Source of the DNA: Piezodorus guildinii
Lineage: Eukaryota > Arthropoda > Insecta > Hemiptera > Pentatomidae
Reading direction: 5' to 3'
Assembly (NCBI GenBank): GCA_023052935.1
Contig: CM041292.1
Coordinates: forward strand, 90,627,169 to 90,691,168
Length of the DNA: 64,000 nt
Shown here: positions 42,635 through 54,632 of the stretch, piece after piece
Layout: every line of letters begins with the position of its first letter
How positions within the stretch are numbered: the first letter of the stretch is position 1
The notes under the pieces: generated by a model
What the model saw: the letters and a program-made list of their open reading frames with translations, nothing else
Database searches by the model: none
Told to the model about the DNA's origin: nothing
Position numbers and translations under genes: made by a program

Positions 42635-43970
42635 TAATTTGTATTCTGGGACTGGGTCCCTTAAGAACAATATATGTACAATTAATATATACAATGTGTC
42701 TGGCCACAAGACCAAAGGATTATAATTAATTCTTATTTACAAAGCTTTAAAAGAAAACTAAGATACAATAAAACAAAAGAGTAAAATAACTTCTGATATG
42801 TTGAACATAACTTAACATTGAAACTGATTCATAATAAACTGAATAATAATAATAATTGTATTCATATAGAAACATGAACAATAAGTAATGAATTTTCTTT
42901 TTGAATAGATATTTGATTAGAAATATCAGGCTTGTGGAGCGTCTGTTTGAGATGACAATAGGTACTCAAACAGCTGGGACTTAAATGATGGTAGGGAAGA
43001 AGCATGACGGATATGAGTAGGTAGGGAATTCCAGAGAGTAGTAGAGCGGACAAGAAAGGAATGATCAAAACTTGTTCTTTGGGCAGGAATATAAAGGTCA
43101 GAATGGCGCGATCTTGTTTGGAGGGAGCGGACTGACAATTTAAATTGCAGAAGTCTGTGGATATAGAGAGGTAGGTGGTATGATCTATAGTTTGGTATGA
43201 TCCAAGAAAATATTGTCTGCGGTTTGAGGGGGGCCACTTTAACTCACTGTATAAATGGGTCACGTGAGACCTCTTTGATGTGCCAAGGGCAAATCTAAAG
43301 AATGTATTCATAATTCGCTTTAGCCTGTCCTCGAGCGCAGCGAGAGGCTACCAACCCCACAGCAGTAGTCAAAGTGGGGGAAAATAAGTGAGAATACAAG
43401 GAGCTTACAGGTGGATAGTGGAAGAAGATGGCGGGAGCGATGGAAAAATTTGAGGGTACTTATTGTTCTTCGGGAGATTGGGGCAATATGGGGTTTCCAG
43501 GAAAGGGTTTGGTCAATGGTAATACCTAGGTTTTTGACAGAGGAAGTGAAGGTGATTGGCTGATCGTTTCGGGTTAGACTTGGAAATGTAGAATGGGATC
43601 TGAGGAGGGAATTGGAACCTATAACAATCGCCTGAGTTTTCATAGCATTTAACCTTAGTTTATTCAGGGTTGCCCAGGCACAGATTCTATCCAGGTCTGC
43701 CTGAATATTGGCAAATGCTGCTACTTATCCTGCTCTTCCCAGAGGGAGAGAAGGATAAGTAGATCTGGAAACATCAGCATATAAGTGGTGGGAGCAGTGA
43801 TGGATGGAATTGGGAAGATCATTGATATAGGAATTAAAAAGGAGAGGAGATATCCTTGAACCTGGGCCACATCTGCCAAAAGGGCAAGGAAGGAAGATAG
43901 AAGATGGTTAGGAATGGTGACAGCTTGAGTCCTATTGGAGAGAAATGATTTAAACCTATACTAAAACTAA
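42635..43970 (-). mobile_element. CR1/Jockey-like LINE, 5'-truncated (copy c)
   Basis: Same subfamily as copies a and b. The 3' end has GGGACTGGGTCCCTTAAG near 42649. RT C-terminal pieces on the minus strand include [18 protein letters not shown] (43643-43320) and FRFALGTSKRSHVTH (43311-42862). Frameshifts separate them, and the YADD region near 43780 is damaged. It is inserted in an RTE-like remnant. Confidence 0.8.
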
Positions 43971-43974
43971 AAAA

Positions 43975-46515
43975 ATAATTAAGGTCGTAATATATGTACA
44001 TCTTTACAAGTGAGATTTTCAGAATGAAAAAAACAGAAATAGCTAATTCATCAGTGATAATTTAAGTAATATAAACACAAAAAAAAATTGCTATTTATAG
44101 CATCTGCAGTTTGAAGTTATTGTCTGTTTGACTGAATAAGGATAAGGTGGTTGAAAAGGAGTGATTTGAAGGAGGAAGCAGTTCTTACGTGACGGATCTA
44201 AGGAGGGATAGAATTCCTAAGAGAGGTGAGGTTGCTTTGGCTAGAAAGGACTTGTCAAAAGCAGCAGTACAGTGAGGAGGAGGGTAGAGGTCAGAAAGAC
44301 GGGATCTAGTAGAATGGGACTGAATTGATGATTTAAATTGAAGGGATTGGAAGATATAGTTGGGACGATGAGCTCTGATAACCTGGTAGTGGAAGGAAGC
44401 TAGGAAATACTGGCATCTGTAACGAGGATAAAGCCACCTTAACTCTGCGTCATACTGGGTTATATGTGTGTCTGTGGTGATCCCGAATACAAACCGTATT
44501 GCACAGTTCATAATACGCTTGAGTTTTGCCTGAAAGTCGCTGTACACCTCGCAACCGTAGTCAAAGTGGGAAAGACAAGGGAAGAAACAAGGAGTTGACG
44601 AATATTGAATGGGAGGTGATGGAATTGTTTTAGGGTTGCATTGGTCAACGGGATATTTGGGAGATGTGCGGTTTCCAAGAGAGAGTTTGATCAAGAGTAA
44701 TACCTAAGTTCTTGACAGATGAATGACAAGAGATAGGAGTATTGTTTAGGAAAAGGCTGGGGAAGCTGGGAATGGATTTAAGGAGAGCAGGTGATGCTAT
44801 CAGGATGGCTTTTGTTTTTTCAGCGCTTAGCAGGAGTTTGTTGCTGTTTGACCAAGCACTTTTATTGTTCATGTCCTCCTGAAGTTTAGAGATAGCATTA
44901 GGAAAGTCATTTGGGGTACAGGAAATATAAATCTGAATATCGTCGGCATAGAGGTGGTATTGGGAGTGCTTGATGGAGAGCGGAAGATCTTTTATGAATT
45001 TGGAGAAAAGGGTAGGAGATAACGAGGAACCTTGGGGTACATCTTTTGTTAAAGGCAGTGAGTCGGAGCGGGGTTTATTGGGAATGGCCGGTAAGGAATG
45101 ATTGGAACCATTGAAGAGCGCCTGTGGATACAGGGAGTCTATGGAGTTTGGTTAGGAGGATATTATGGTCGACAGAATTGAAGGCTTTAGAAAAATCAAG
45201 CAAAACAAGGATTGTTATTTTATGCTGATCTATGGCCTTGTGGAGATCTTGAGAAATTTGGGAGAGAGCAGAATGATGGGATTGTTGAAAACTCGGGAGG
45301 AGATTGTGAAGAATTATCAGAAGAGGTGGATGAGAAGTAAGAAAGTTTTGGAAAGTTGACATTTTGGGAAGGAACGCTGATGTTTGGAAATTGTATGAAA
45401 TTCGGTTAAGATCGTGAGATGGTAGGAACGGAACAGGCAGTTGAGAAGCGGAAAGAAGGTTTTGTGCAGAATCAATAATATTTAGATCAAGCCAGGTGTC
45501 GGAATGGTGAGTGTGATGAGTTGGATCATATGGAACGATGAACAGGTGAAGAGAGAGAAAAGATTAACAAGGTAATGTCTATCATTGGAGTCAGGAAGGA
45601 GGTTGGTGTTAAAATCGTCGCATATTATGATATTGTCATATAGGGGGATGTGGTTGTATAGGACAGATTCGAAGGATGGATCAAAAGGTACTAAAGGGGG
45701 TCGGTACACCACAGCATAGAGGAGAGGGTTTGTATTGTAGGAGATTTTGACGAAAAGGAATTCGATGTGAGGAGAATCGGAATTGAAAGAGACATCTAGG
45801 ACACGGGATTTCAGGCTATTTTATATATAAAGTCCGACACCTCCGCCAGTCCGGTCATGGCGGATAAAGGAGTAATTAGGGAGGGAAACAGAAGAGGAAT
45901 GAATATAGGGCTATAGCCATGTTTCAGAGACTGCGACAATGTGGTAGAAATATGGAAGGAAATAGAATGTGAAGGGAAGACGCTAGAGTCCATAAGTGAT
46001 AAGCCGAGTTATAAACAAAAGATTGAAATAAAAATAATACAACTACTATTAGAAAAAAAACATTAAAAAAAAATTCATATCCATAAAAATATAAAACTAA
46101 ATAAACTTGGCAAAAAGAAAACTATTAAATAAATATGCCTGTATAGAGAAAAAAGGTAGACAGATGGCGAGATCATTTCCAGTTCAGAGCCAGTGGGTAG
46201 ACGGGTGCCTAGAAGTCAGCCGAAGACGTCAAAATCCTGGGCTTTGTCGAATATGACCGGGTGGCCATCTTCCTTTCGGCAGCGCACTCTACCGCCAGCG
46301 AACCAGACATATTTTATTTTTTTCTCCGACCTCTTCTAACTGGCGAGCCAATACAATAGCCTATTCATCGGAGACATCTCCTCGCTGAGATAGATCCGGT
46401 GGGAATCGTTTTCTTGCCAACCAATGTACGTCGTTGAGAAGTCTCTCTTGACTTTTCTACACCTCACCAGCTTGTCGCGTATTGATTGCATAGATGAGTC
46501 GATTAAAGATAATGA
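43975..46515 (-). mobile_element. CR1/Jockey-like LINE with ORF1, EN and RT parts (copy d)
   Basis: The most complete LINE here, on the minus strand. 46460-46200 encodes an ORF1 C-terminal segment: RIYLSEEMSPMNRLLYWLA, a stop, then KYVWFAGGRVRCRKEDG. The endonuclease part reads MVYRPPLVPFDPSFES and NIIICDDFNTNLL (about 45712-45600). The RT has LVLLDFSKAFNSVDHN (about 45200) and HLYADDIQIYI with an intact YADD (about 44950), then [18 protein letters not shown]. Several frameshifts and stops are present. It is a different subfamily from copies a-c. Confidence 0.8.
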
Positions 46516-46519
46516 GGTT

Positions 46520-47115
46520 AATGAGATGAAATAAGGAGAGATTTAAGCAGGTGAAAAATTACCAGTATCCGGGTGCTCATCTTAATGAAAGTGGTAGTTC
46601 AGTATTAAGTAGTAGTAGGTGAGTAGATGAATTGGGGTAGCAGGCAGAGTGCTCAATTTGATCTGGATGGTTTGGGCCGAACATTGATAATATCAAAGCA
46701 AACTAAAGTGGCGGTTTATAAATCAACATATCTCCCTATCCTTTCGTATTCTTCTGAATCCCTCACCTCAAAACACAAGAGCCGAATCCAAGCCATGGAG
46801 ATGCGATACGAAAGATGAGGGAGGAGTCAGATAAGATAAGGCTTCAAAATGTCACTATGACTATCTTCTAGATTAAACCGCCAGAAACCATTCTCGAAGA
46901 AGCACAAGTTAAGGTTGTTCAGTCATCTTCTTAGGATGAGAGATAACAGGAAGGCATACGAGACCTGTGTGGAGGAATGGAGGCCTATAGGAAGACCGTG
47001 TATCTTTTTAGAAGGCAGTGTTCAAGAGATATTCTAGAAGCAAGGGTTGGATTGGGGCAAGAAGCGAGAGTTGACTCAAGAAAGGGACATCTGATCCAAG
47101 CTCTATAGACCGTAG
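46520..47115 (+). pseudogene. RTE-like LINE remnant, right part
   Basis: Continues the plus-strand RT after the inserted LINEs. KNYQYPGAHLNESGSS near 46552 resembles the segment that follows motif C. Then [20 protein letters not shown] and [11 protein letters not shown] (46690-46810) are typical of the post-RT domain of RTE-type endonuclease-reverse transcriptases. Further diverged sequence runs to about 47115. Confidence 0.6.
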
Positions 47116-47307
47116 CCCACACTGCACTGAGATGTTTAGGATTAAGAATATGATTAAGGGCTGCTTTATTTTCTAATATTTGCATAGTTTGCCATCTAAT
47201 GAAATTTATAAAAGAGAACTGGAAGCCTGAAAAATATCCAGCAGATTGTGCTTTAAATTCTTAAAATTTTTTTTTTACAAAACTATTTTATGTAAATTTT
47301 AAAAAGC

Positions 47308-47600
47308 GTGGTCTAGTGAGTAGAGCACAAGTCTACTGTACCAGGTTTTAACCTCAGCTGAAACAGAAGTATTTATACTGTTATTTCAGCCGTGGAGCAA
47401 CCCGGGGATACGGAGATCCTCTTGGGGCATACCTAGCCTCTATAAAGTGGGTACCCAAAGATTAGGAAAAACCTGTCATTGTGATCTAGGACCTAATCAC
47501 CTCCTTCCTTACTCGGGCGGCCATTGGCTGTGGAACAGTATGAATTTCTGTAAGTACTAAACCCAAGACCCTTCATAGGTTGTAGGGGTACTACAGGTTT
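47308..47600 (+). mobile_element. tRNA-derived SINE, family B
   Basis: Head with box A GCGTGGTCTAGTGAGTAGAG and a weak box B GGTTTTAACCTC. The body contains ACCTAGCCTCTATAAAGTGG then GTACCCAAAG, and CCAAGACCCTTCATAGGTTG near the 3' end. The same body, inverted, occurs at 60436-60765. Confidence 0.7.
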
Positions 47601-47747
47601 ATTTCATTTTTAAAAAGGTGCAGTTCTATCATTTTTTATTTTTCTTAAAGTAAAAACATAATTACTTTAAAGAGCATTGAAAACCGAAAGTTCCTCAAGT
47701 AAGTAAATGTACATTTATTATTGAGCTGCTCTCAGCTCGATAGGTAT

Positions 47748-47874
47748 ATTACTTTCACTTACTATATATAGTAAGGGGAAGTATTGCGATCGTGAAAATT
47801 TTCGAATTCCAGTTTTCAACGGAAATACACGTTTTAGGGTCCCCTGAGTCCAAATAACCAAGTCCCGCAAAAAG

Positions 47875-47908
<34 letters not shown>

Positions 47909-48480
47909 TAACTCCCGGGCGGAAACAGTAAGTCCTATGAAACTGAAATTTCATATTTAAGACAACTATACGCCCGAGACGTGACAAAACTTTTTTCATC
48001 AAAATGAGCCTACCAGAAGAGGCACTTTATATCATGCATTTTTCACCTTTTTTCGATTTTCTGGAAAACGGTTCCGACGATTTTGATTAAACTCGCTATA
48101 TCGATGTAAAATTTAATGGGCTTTAATATCATGTAGGTTTTATTAAGATAAAAATGGTCTGACAGGGCTTAAATACCGATATTTTAAATTTTCTTCCTCT
48201 AAAGTACCTTTAATTTTGTAGATTCAATAATAATTTCTCGATTATCTTGTTAACGCTGATGAAAAACAGGTAAATATATAAATTGAATAAATTCGATACC
48301 CAACTAAAGGAGAAAACTGAAAAAAATATATTTTGTATGAAATTTTTTGTCTTTGAACATAAGAACAGTAATATACATGTATGATATACCATTGGAAAGC
48401 TAAAGATTTTAGAAAAAATATTATCTCATACACAATCAATTGATACAAGTGATTATTTTAGATAATAAGGTTTTTTTTTT
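47748..48480 (+). mobile_element. Family R copy iv, left part
   Basis: Very close to copy i. ATTACTTTCACTTACTATAT opens it and a longer (TG)n tract (about 47878-47906) sits at the same place. The minus-strand frame of 94 codons (48002-47718) matches the 88-codon frame of copy i almost residue for residue. It breaks off after GATTATTTTAGATAATAAGG, where a T-rich stretch and foldback copy 2 begin. Confidence 0.8.
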
Positions 48481-48919
48481 TTTTTTTTTTTTTTTATTTA
48501 TAGCATTTCCAAGTCAATTGTAACCTTTTCCAAGTCAAATGTAACTTTTTCCAAGTCAAATGTAACCTTTTCCAAGTCAAATGTAACCCTTTCCATTTCA
48601 AATGTCACCTTTTCCAAGTCAAATGTAACTTTTTTCCATTTCAAATGTCACCTTTTCCATTTCAAATGTTACCTTTTCCAAGTCAAATGTCACCTTTTTC
48701 TTCACTTCTAGTCTTAAATATTCAGTTTTATTTATTTATTTATTGAAAAATAATTAGTTTAATTAAAATTATGACTTTTTTAATAATTTTGGCATATCAT
48801 ATCACTGTTTTTTTTAGATATTTGATATCAAATTCTGTTTTTACGAACTAATATTTTAAAAAATATTTAGTTTTAAAATAGTTGTTGATTTTGAATTTTT
48901 AGAGGGGAGGGATAGATTT

Positions 48920-49965
48920 TGGGAATAATTAATGTGTTTTCGGGTATTATAATGACGTTTTTCAAGATGTATTTTTTATCGCTCGCGTGCATATTAACTC
49001 GCATTTACTTTTAATGTTTTTTATTGATATAGGGATTAATTAATGTGTTTTCGGGTATTATAATTACGTTTTTCGAGCTGTATTTTTTATCGCTCATGCG
49101 TATTTCAACTTGAATTTACTGTTAATGTTTTTTATTGATATAGGGATTAATTATTGTGCTTTCGGGTGGTTATGATTACGTTTTTCGAGCTGTATTTTTT
49201 ATCGCTCATGCGTATTTCAACTCGCATTTACTTTCAATGTTTTTTATTGATATAGGGATGAATTATTGTGTTTTCGGATGGTTATGATTACGTTTTTCGA
49301 GCTGTATCCTTTATCGCTCATGCGTATTTCAACTTGCACTTACTTATAATGTTTTTTATTGATATAGGCATTAATTGTTGTGTTTTCGGGTGGTTATGAT
49401 TACGTTTTTCGAGCTGTATTTTTTATCGCTCATGGATATTTCAACTCGCATTTACTGTTAACGTCTTTTATTGATATAGGGATTAATTATTGTTCTTTCG
49501 GGTGGTTATGATTATGTTTTTCGAGCTGTATTTTTTATCGCTCTTGGATATTTCAACTTGCATTTACTGTTAACGTCTTTTATTGATATAGGGATTAATT
49601 GTTGTGTTTTCGGGTGGTTATGATTACGTTTTTCGAGCTGTATTTTTTATCGCTCATGGATATTTCAACTCGCATTTACTGTTAACGTCTTTTATTGATA
49701 TAGGGATTAATTATTGTTCTTTCGGGTGGTTATGATTACGTTTTTCGAGCTGTATTTTTTATCGCTCTTGGATATTTCAACTTGCATTTACTGTTAACGT
49801 CTTTTATTGATATAGGGATTAATTGTTGTGTTTTCGGGTGGTTATGATTACGTTTTTCGAGCTGTATTTTTTATCGCTCATGGATATTTCAACTCGCATT
49901 TACTGTTAACGTCTTTTATTGATATAGGGATTAATTATTGTTCTTTCGGGTGGTTATGATTAAGT
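48920..49965. repeat. ~112-bp tandem repeats, left arm of foldback copy 2
   Basis: About nine units. The unit marker GGATTAATTATTG recurs at a 112-base period (for example 49144 and 49256). Later units form a higher-order alternation of GCTCATGGATATTTC and GCTCTTGGATATTTC types, showing recent amplification in pairs. Confidence 0.85.
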
Positions 49966-50559
49966 TTTTGATTGATATTGGGATTGATTATTTTGTTTTT
50001 AGTTCTCATTACCTCATTTTTTAGTTGCTGGAATATACCTACATCATTTAGCTTTTTTTTATTTTTTTTTATCTTATTATTTTTTATTAATTATTTTTTT
50101 ATAAAAGGATTAGTTATAGTTCCTTTTTTAGCGTCCTGTGTAAGTTTTTTTAACTAAATATTTTATAATGGACCCACTTCCTAACTTGTTCTTACAATTA
50201 TTTGATAATTTAATTAAGGAATCGTTTATTCTATTTTCGGGTGTTCTTGTAACATTATTTGATCCTTATTTGTTATCGCTTTTACTCATTTCAAGTTATG
50301 TTCCTGTTTCATGAATATTTGATAGAGTGATCGTTTATATTGTTTTCGGGAATACTAATAGAGTTTATGAAATTTTTTTATAGCTAGTGCACATTTAAAC
50401 TTAAATAAAAAGTGATCTAAAACAATGCGCAACATCCAGTTCAAAAAAGTAAACAGAACGTGCAAAAACAACAATAAAAAGCATTGTGCAACAGCCTATA
50501 ACAATAAAAAGATAAGAAGTAAATGCATGTTGAAATGCGAACAAACGACAATAAATACA

Positions 50560-51955
50560 GCTCAAAAAACGTAATTACAAATGCAAATACAATTAATAAC
50601 CTATATATCAATTAAAAACGTTAAAAGTAAATGCGAGATGAAATACGCATGAGCGATAAAAGATAGATCTCAAAAAACGTAACCATAACCACCCGAAAGC
50701 ACATTAATTAATCCCTATATCAATAAAAAACATTAAAAGTAAGTGCAAGTTGAAATACGCATGAGCGATAAAGAATAGAGCTCAAAAAATGTAATCATAA
50801 CCACCCGAATGCACAATAATTAATCCCTATATCAATAAAAAACATTAAAAGTAAGTACAAGTTGAAATACGCATGAGCGATAAAGGATAGAGCTCAAAAA
50901 ATGTAATCATAACCACCCGAAAGCACAATAATTAATCCCTATATCAATAAAAGATGTTAACAGTAAATGCAAGATGAAATATCCAAGAGGGATAAAAGAT
51001 AGAGCTCAAAAAATGTAATCATAACCACCCGAATGCACGATAATTCATCCCTATATCACTAAAAAACATTGAAAGTAAATGCGAGTTGAAATACGCATGA
51101 GCGATAAAAAATACAGCTCGAAAAACGTAATCATAACCACCCGAAAGAACAATAATTAATCCCTATATCAATAAAAGACGTTAACAGTAAATGCGAGTTG
51201 AAATATCCATGAGCGATAAAAAATACAGCTCGAAAAACGTAATCATAACCACCCGAAAGAACAATAATTAATCCCTATATCAATAAAAGACGTTAACAGT
51301 AAATGCGAGTTGAAATATCCATGAGCGATAAAAAATACAGCTCGAAAAACGTAATCATAACCACCCGAAAGAACAATAATTAATCCCTATATCAATAAAA
51401 GACGTTAACAGTAAATGCGAGTTGAAATATCCATGAGCGATAAAAAATACAGCTCGAAAAACGTAATCATAACCACCCGAAAACACAATAATTCATCCCT
51501 ATATCAATAAAAAACATTGAACGTAAATGCGAGTTGAAATACGCATGAGCGATAAAAAATACAGCTCGAAAAACGTAATCATAACCACCCGAAAGCACAA
51601 TAATTAATCCCTGTATCAATAAAAAACATTAACAGTAAATTCAAGTTGAAATACGCATGAGCGATAAAAAATACAGCTCGAAAAACGTAATTATAATACC
51701 CGAAAACACATTAATTAATCCCTATATCAATAAAAAACATAAAAAGTAAATGCGAGTTGAAATACGCATGAGCGATAAAAAATACAGCTCGAAAAACGTA
51801 ATTATAATACCCGAAAACACATTAATTAATCCCTATATCAATAAAAAACATTAAAAGTAAATGCGAGTTAATATGCACCCGAGCGATAAAAAATATATCT
51901 TGAAAAACGTCATTATAATACCCGAAAACACATTAATTATTCCCAAAAACTATCC
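50560..51955. repeat. ~112-bp tandem repeats, right arm of foldback copy 2
   Basis: About twelve units, inverted relative to the left array. Three consecutive units between about 51160 and 51480 are almost identical. The arms differ in unit number and order, so the palindrome is imperfect and the array has changed since it formed. Confidence 0.85.
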
Positions 51956-52159
51956 CTCCCCTCTAAAAATTCAAAATCAACAACTATTTTAAAACTAAAT
52001 ATTTTTTTAAATATTAGTTCGTGAAAACAGAACTTGATATCAAATATCTAAAAAAAACAGTGATATGATATGCCAAAATTATTAAAAAAGTCATAATTTT
52101 AATTAAACTAATTATTTTTCAATAAATAAATAAATAAAACTGAATATTTAAGACTAGAA

Positions 52160-52360
52160 GTGAAGAAAAAGGTGACATTTGACTTGGAAAAGGTAACATT
52201 TGAAATGGAAAAGGTGACATTTGAAATGGAAAAAGTTACATTTGACTTGGAAAAGGTGACATTTGAAATGGAAAAGGTTTCAATTGACTTGGAAAAGGTT
52301 ACATTTGACTTGGAAAAAGTTACATTTGACTTGGAAAAGGTTACAATTGACTTGGAAATG
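52160..52360 (+). repeat. 21-bp repeats, right outer arm of foldback copy 2
   Basis: Nine or so 21-mers of the GTGACATTTGAAATGGAAAA and TACATTTGACTTGGAAAAGG types. Both strands are open across the block. The left outer arm at 48508-48690 is its inverted partner. Confidence 0.8.
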
Positions 52361-52518
52361 CTATATTTATTGTCATTTACAACTGTATTAAAGAACACAA
52401 TAAGTAAATATGAGGAATGAAAAAAAAAATGTCATGAAAATGTCTTGAGAAAGGACAACCCAGTGGTAGCACTTTACTAACTATTTTAACTCAGTAGGTC
52501 CCGAGGCCACCTTCTTGA

Positions 52519-52685
52519 TAATAAATAAGGTAATCAATTTTTTAATAAAACTTATGTTTTTATAGAAATTCCATTTAATTAATTGTTTAATGATTTCACT
52601 CATTTTTATATCTAACTGTATTTGAAAATTCTTTAATTTATTCTAAAAATGGAGGTAAGTGAAAGTCGTGTGTTGCTCGCACCAG
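52519..52685 (+). mobile_element. Family R copy iv, right part
   Basis: Resumes with AATCAATTTTTTAATAAAAC and ends GGAGGTAAGTGAAAGTCGTG then TGTTGCTCGCACCAG. About 150 bases between the foldback end (52365) and here are not part of either family. Confidence 0.7.
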
Positions 52686-52719
52686 ATTTTTTTTTTCATA
52701 TTTGAGTTTTTTAGGACAA

Positions 52720-53940
52720 AATAGCAATATGGAGATATATTTCTTTCATTCCAGCTGTGAAAAATGTCCAAAGAATTAAAAGAAATGGTGAATATTGCAG
52801 AAAATAAGATGAGTCAGTCACTTTTCAGCTTTAGCAGATGACATAGACTCTGAATATTAGTCAGAATAGACTGTGCACAACAAAAAATTTTTGAAAGAAT
52901 AAATAAAGATGGATACAAATCTTTTAAAACGGCTGATACACAAAAATTAATGACTGATGAATATACTGTCATGCTTGAAATTCCGTCAAAGTAATCTTAT
53001 GCTCTTTTTCAGAGACAATTATTGAAGTCCTCAAATCTAAGACTTCTTAAGATCTAAAACAAATGGTGAAGGGCATTCTCAAACACACTAAATTGTCTTA
53101 CCATTTTGTTAAAGACCAGTTCAATACATACATACCTACCTCATAGGTGGATGATTGGTTGATGCTACACAACCGTTAATGCTTCTGCTAGGTTCAGCAA
53201 AAAAGTATTTAGAGTTCTTAAAGAAAAATTTATCTTCTCCTTATGTTTGACAGGATGGCAATTAGAAAAAGCATCGATTGGGATGGATCTAAGTTTTTTG
53301 GTTTTCAAATTGACAAGAAAGAAGCTCTTGGAACTCAGGATACAATAGTTTTTAATTTTGTCGGAGTTAGTACACAATGGAAGGTGCCCCCACAGATATT
53401 TCCTTATCAACTTAATTACAGGCGAACAGCTTTACAATTTGACTTGTGCTGCACTTGAGGGTTTGGTGAAGATTGTTATCTCTGTCACATGTGACAAGTG
53501 AGTCGCACAACATAACTGTGCTGAAGAAGTTGGGATGTGATTTTAAAGAACAAGAAGATATTACTTACAATATTTGATATAATATATTTCATAAAGTAAA
53601 TTTAAAAGTTATGAATTTTTCTAATGTATCCTTTCCACCCTTCAGAACTTATTAGATCCATGATCTAATCTACTATCCATGACTACTCCATTTTGATTGA
53701 TGAAAATGGATCTATAGTAAAGTATTAAGTATTTGAATGTATTGCAGACTAAGAAGGACTGCAAATAAGAAACAAACTTTCTTATACTCATATTTTATAT
53801 AAAAACCTGAAAAAAAGATGAAAGTCAAATCAGCTTCACAGTTATTAGGAGAGAGGTTCAGTGGGAAATGTACTATAGTATTGCTTGAATAATATTGATG
53901 GATTTGAATTATGTGAAGGAATTATTATGTTTATTAAGCT
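52720..53940 (+). pseudogene. P-element / THAP9-like transposase remnant
   Basis: Plus-strand remnant. DRMAIRKSIDWDGSKFFGF (53246-53302) and IVFNFVGVSTQWKVP (53346-53390) match the catalytic RNase H-like region of P-element/THAP9 transposases. Downstream in broken frames are GLVKIVISVTCDK, the DFKEQEDIT segment near 53540 and KMKVKSASQLLG near 53817, in the family order. No THAP zinc finger or inverted ends were found. Many stops; it is not functional. Confidence 0.65.
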
Positions 53941-54261
53941 AAGTTGTATTCTGAATTTAAGAAATATACTAGGGACCAAACAAGTGCTTAATTAGTTTCA
54001 TATTGATGTAAGTCAAATGTTTTTTATGGAAGAAAAACGGTGATGCATATTTCCCCTGCCTACCTCAGCTACTGTAGTGTTTCTATTTTATTCTGTTTTG
54101 TGGACAGTAGGTACTTAGAAATGGCCACCAGTGAAATATAATTGACTTTGAAGTTCACACTTGCAAATCCAGAAAATAATCATAATAATTAGTGTGTTTT
54201 ATATCATACTGCTGTCATCGAATCAACTCTAATGAGATAAAGTATTTATAAAAAAGGTTGT

Positions 54262-54546
54262 TGTTTATTCATTCAAAGCCACTTTTGTGCTACTGTGGCT
54301 GATAGGTCGATGCTAAAGTGGGAGTCCTAGAGTTTGCTTAGTCAGGTTTTATTAAAATAGGGATTTTTAAGGAGAACCTGTCATCACACCCAGACAAACC
54401 ATCTTTTTATTTCCTCTCCGAATGACAGCATAACCAAGGATTTTTTACTCACTTTGAAAAAACCTAGGACCATCTGCCAAGTTTGAACCCATGATCTTTG
54501 GTATAAGAGGCTGTTATGCTAGCTACTACACCACAGGTGACCCCTT
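54262..54546 (-). mobile_element. tRNA-derived SINE, family A (diverged)
   Basis: Same orientation as 4770-5050. It has TGCTACTGTGGCTGATAGGT, AAGGATTTTTTACTCAC and ACCACAGGTGACCCC at the head end. It is more substituted than the 57547 copy. It lies just beyond the stop codon of the PUS7 gene. Confidence 0.7.
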
Positions 54547-54632
54547 TATAAAAGTGGTTAAGGTATATAAAACAATTTAAGTTACTGGAAAACAATTAAT
54601 ATATTTCATATAAAAGTAAATAAACATCTTTC

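Larger units (their letters stand above)
48499..52365. mobile_element. Large foldback (palindromic) element, copy 2
   Basis: 3.87 kb, the longer relative of 35050-37502. It starts TATAGCATTTCCAAGTCAAT and ends with the inverted complement, GGAAATGCTATA. A 6-bp duplication, TTTATT, flanks it (48493-48498 and 52366-52371), defining the element's termini. Arms: 21-bp blocks (48508-48690; 52170-52355), a spacer with TTATTTATTTATTGAAAAAT, and long ~112-bp arrays (about 48920-49960; 50560-51950). The centre (about 50130-50520) shares ACAATGCGCAACATCCAGTT with copy 1. No transposase is visible, so movement would need enzymes in trans. It is nested inside family R copy iv. Confidence 0.88.

Noticed and set aside
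47308..47380. tRNA gene
   Set aside because: Box A and a weak box B are present but no cloverleaf closes, and the same sequence recurs with a SINE body at 60436.
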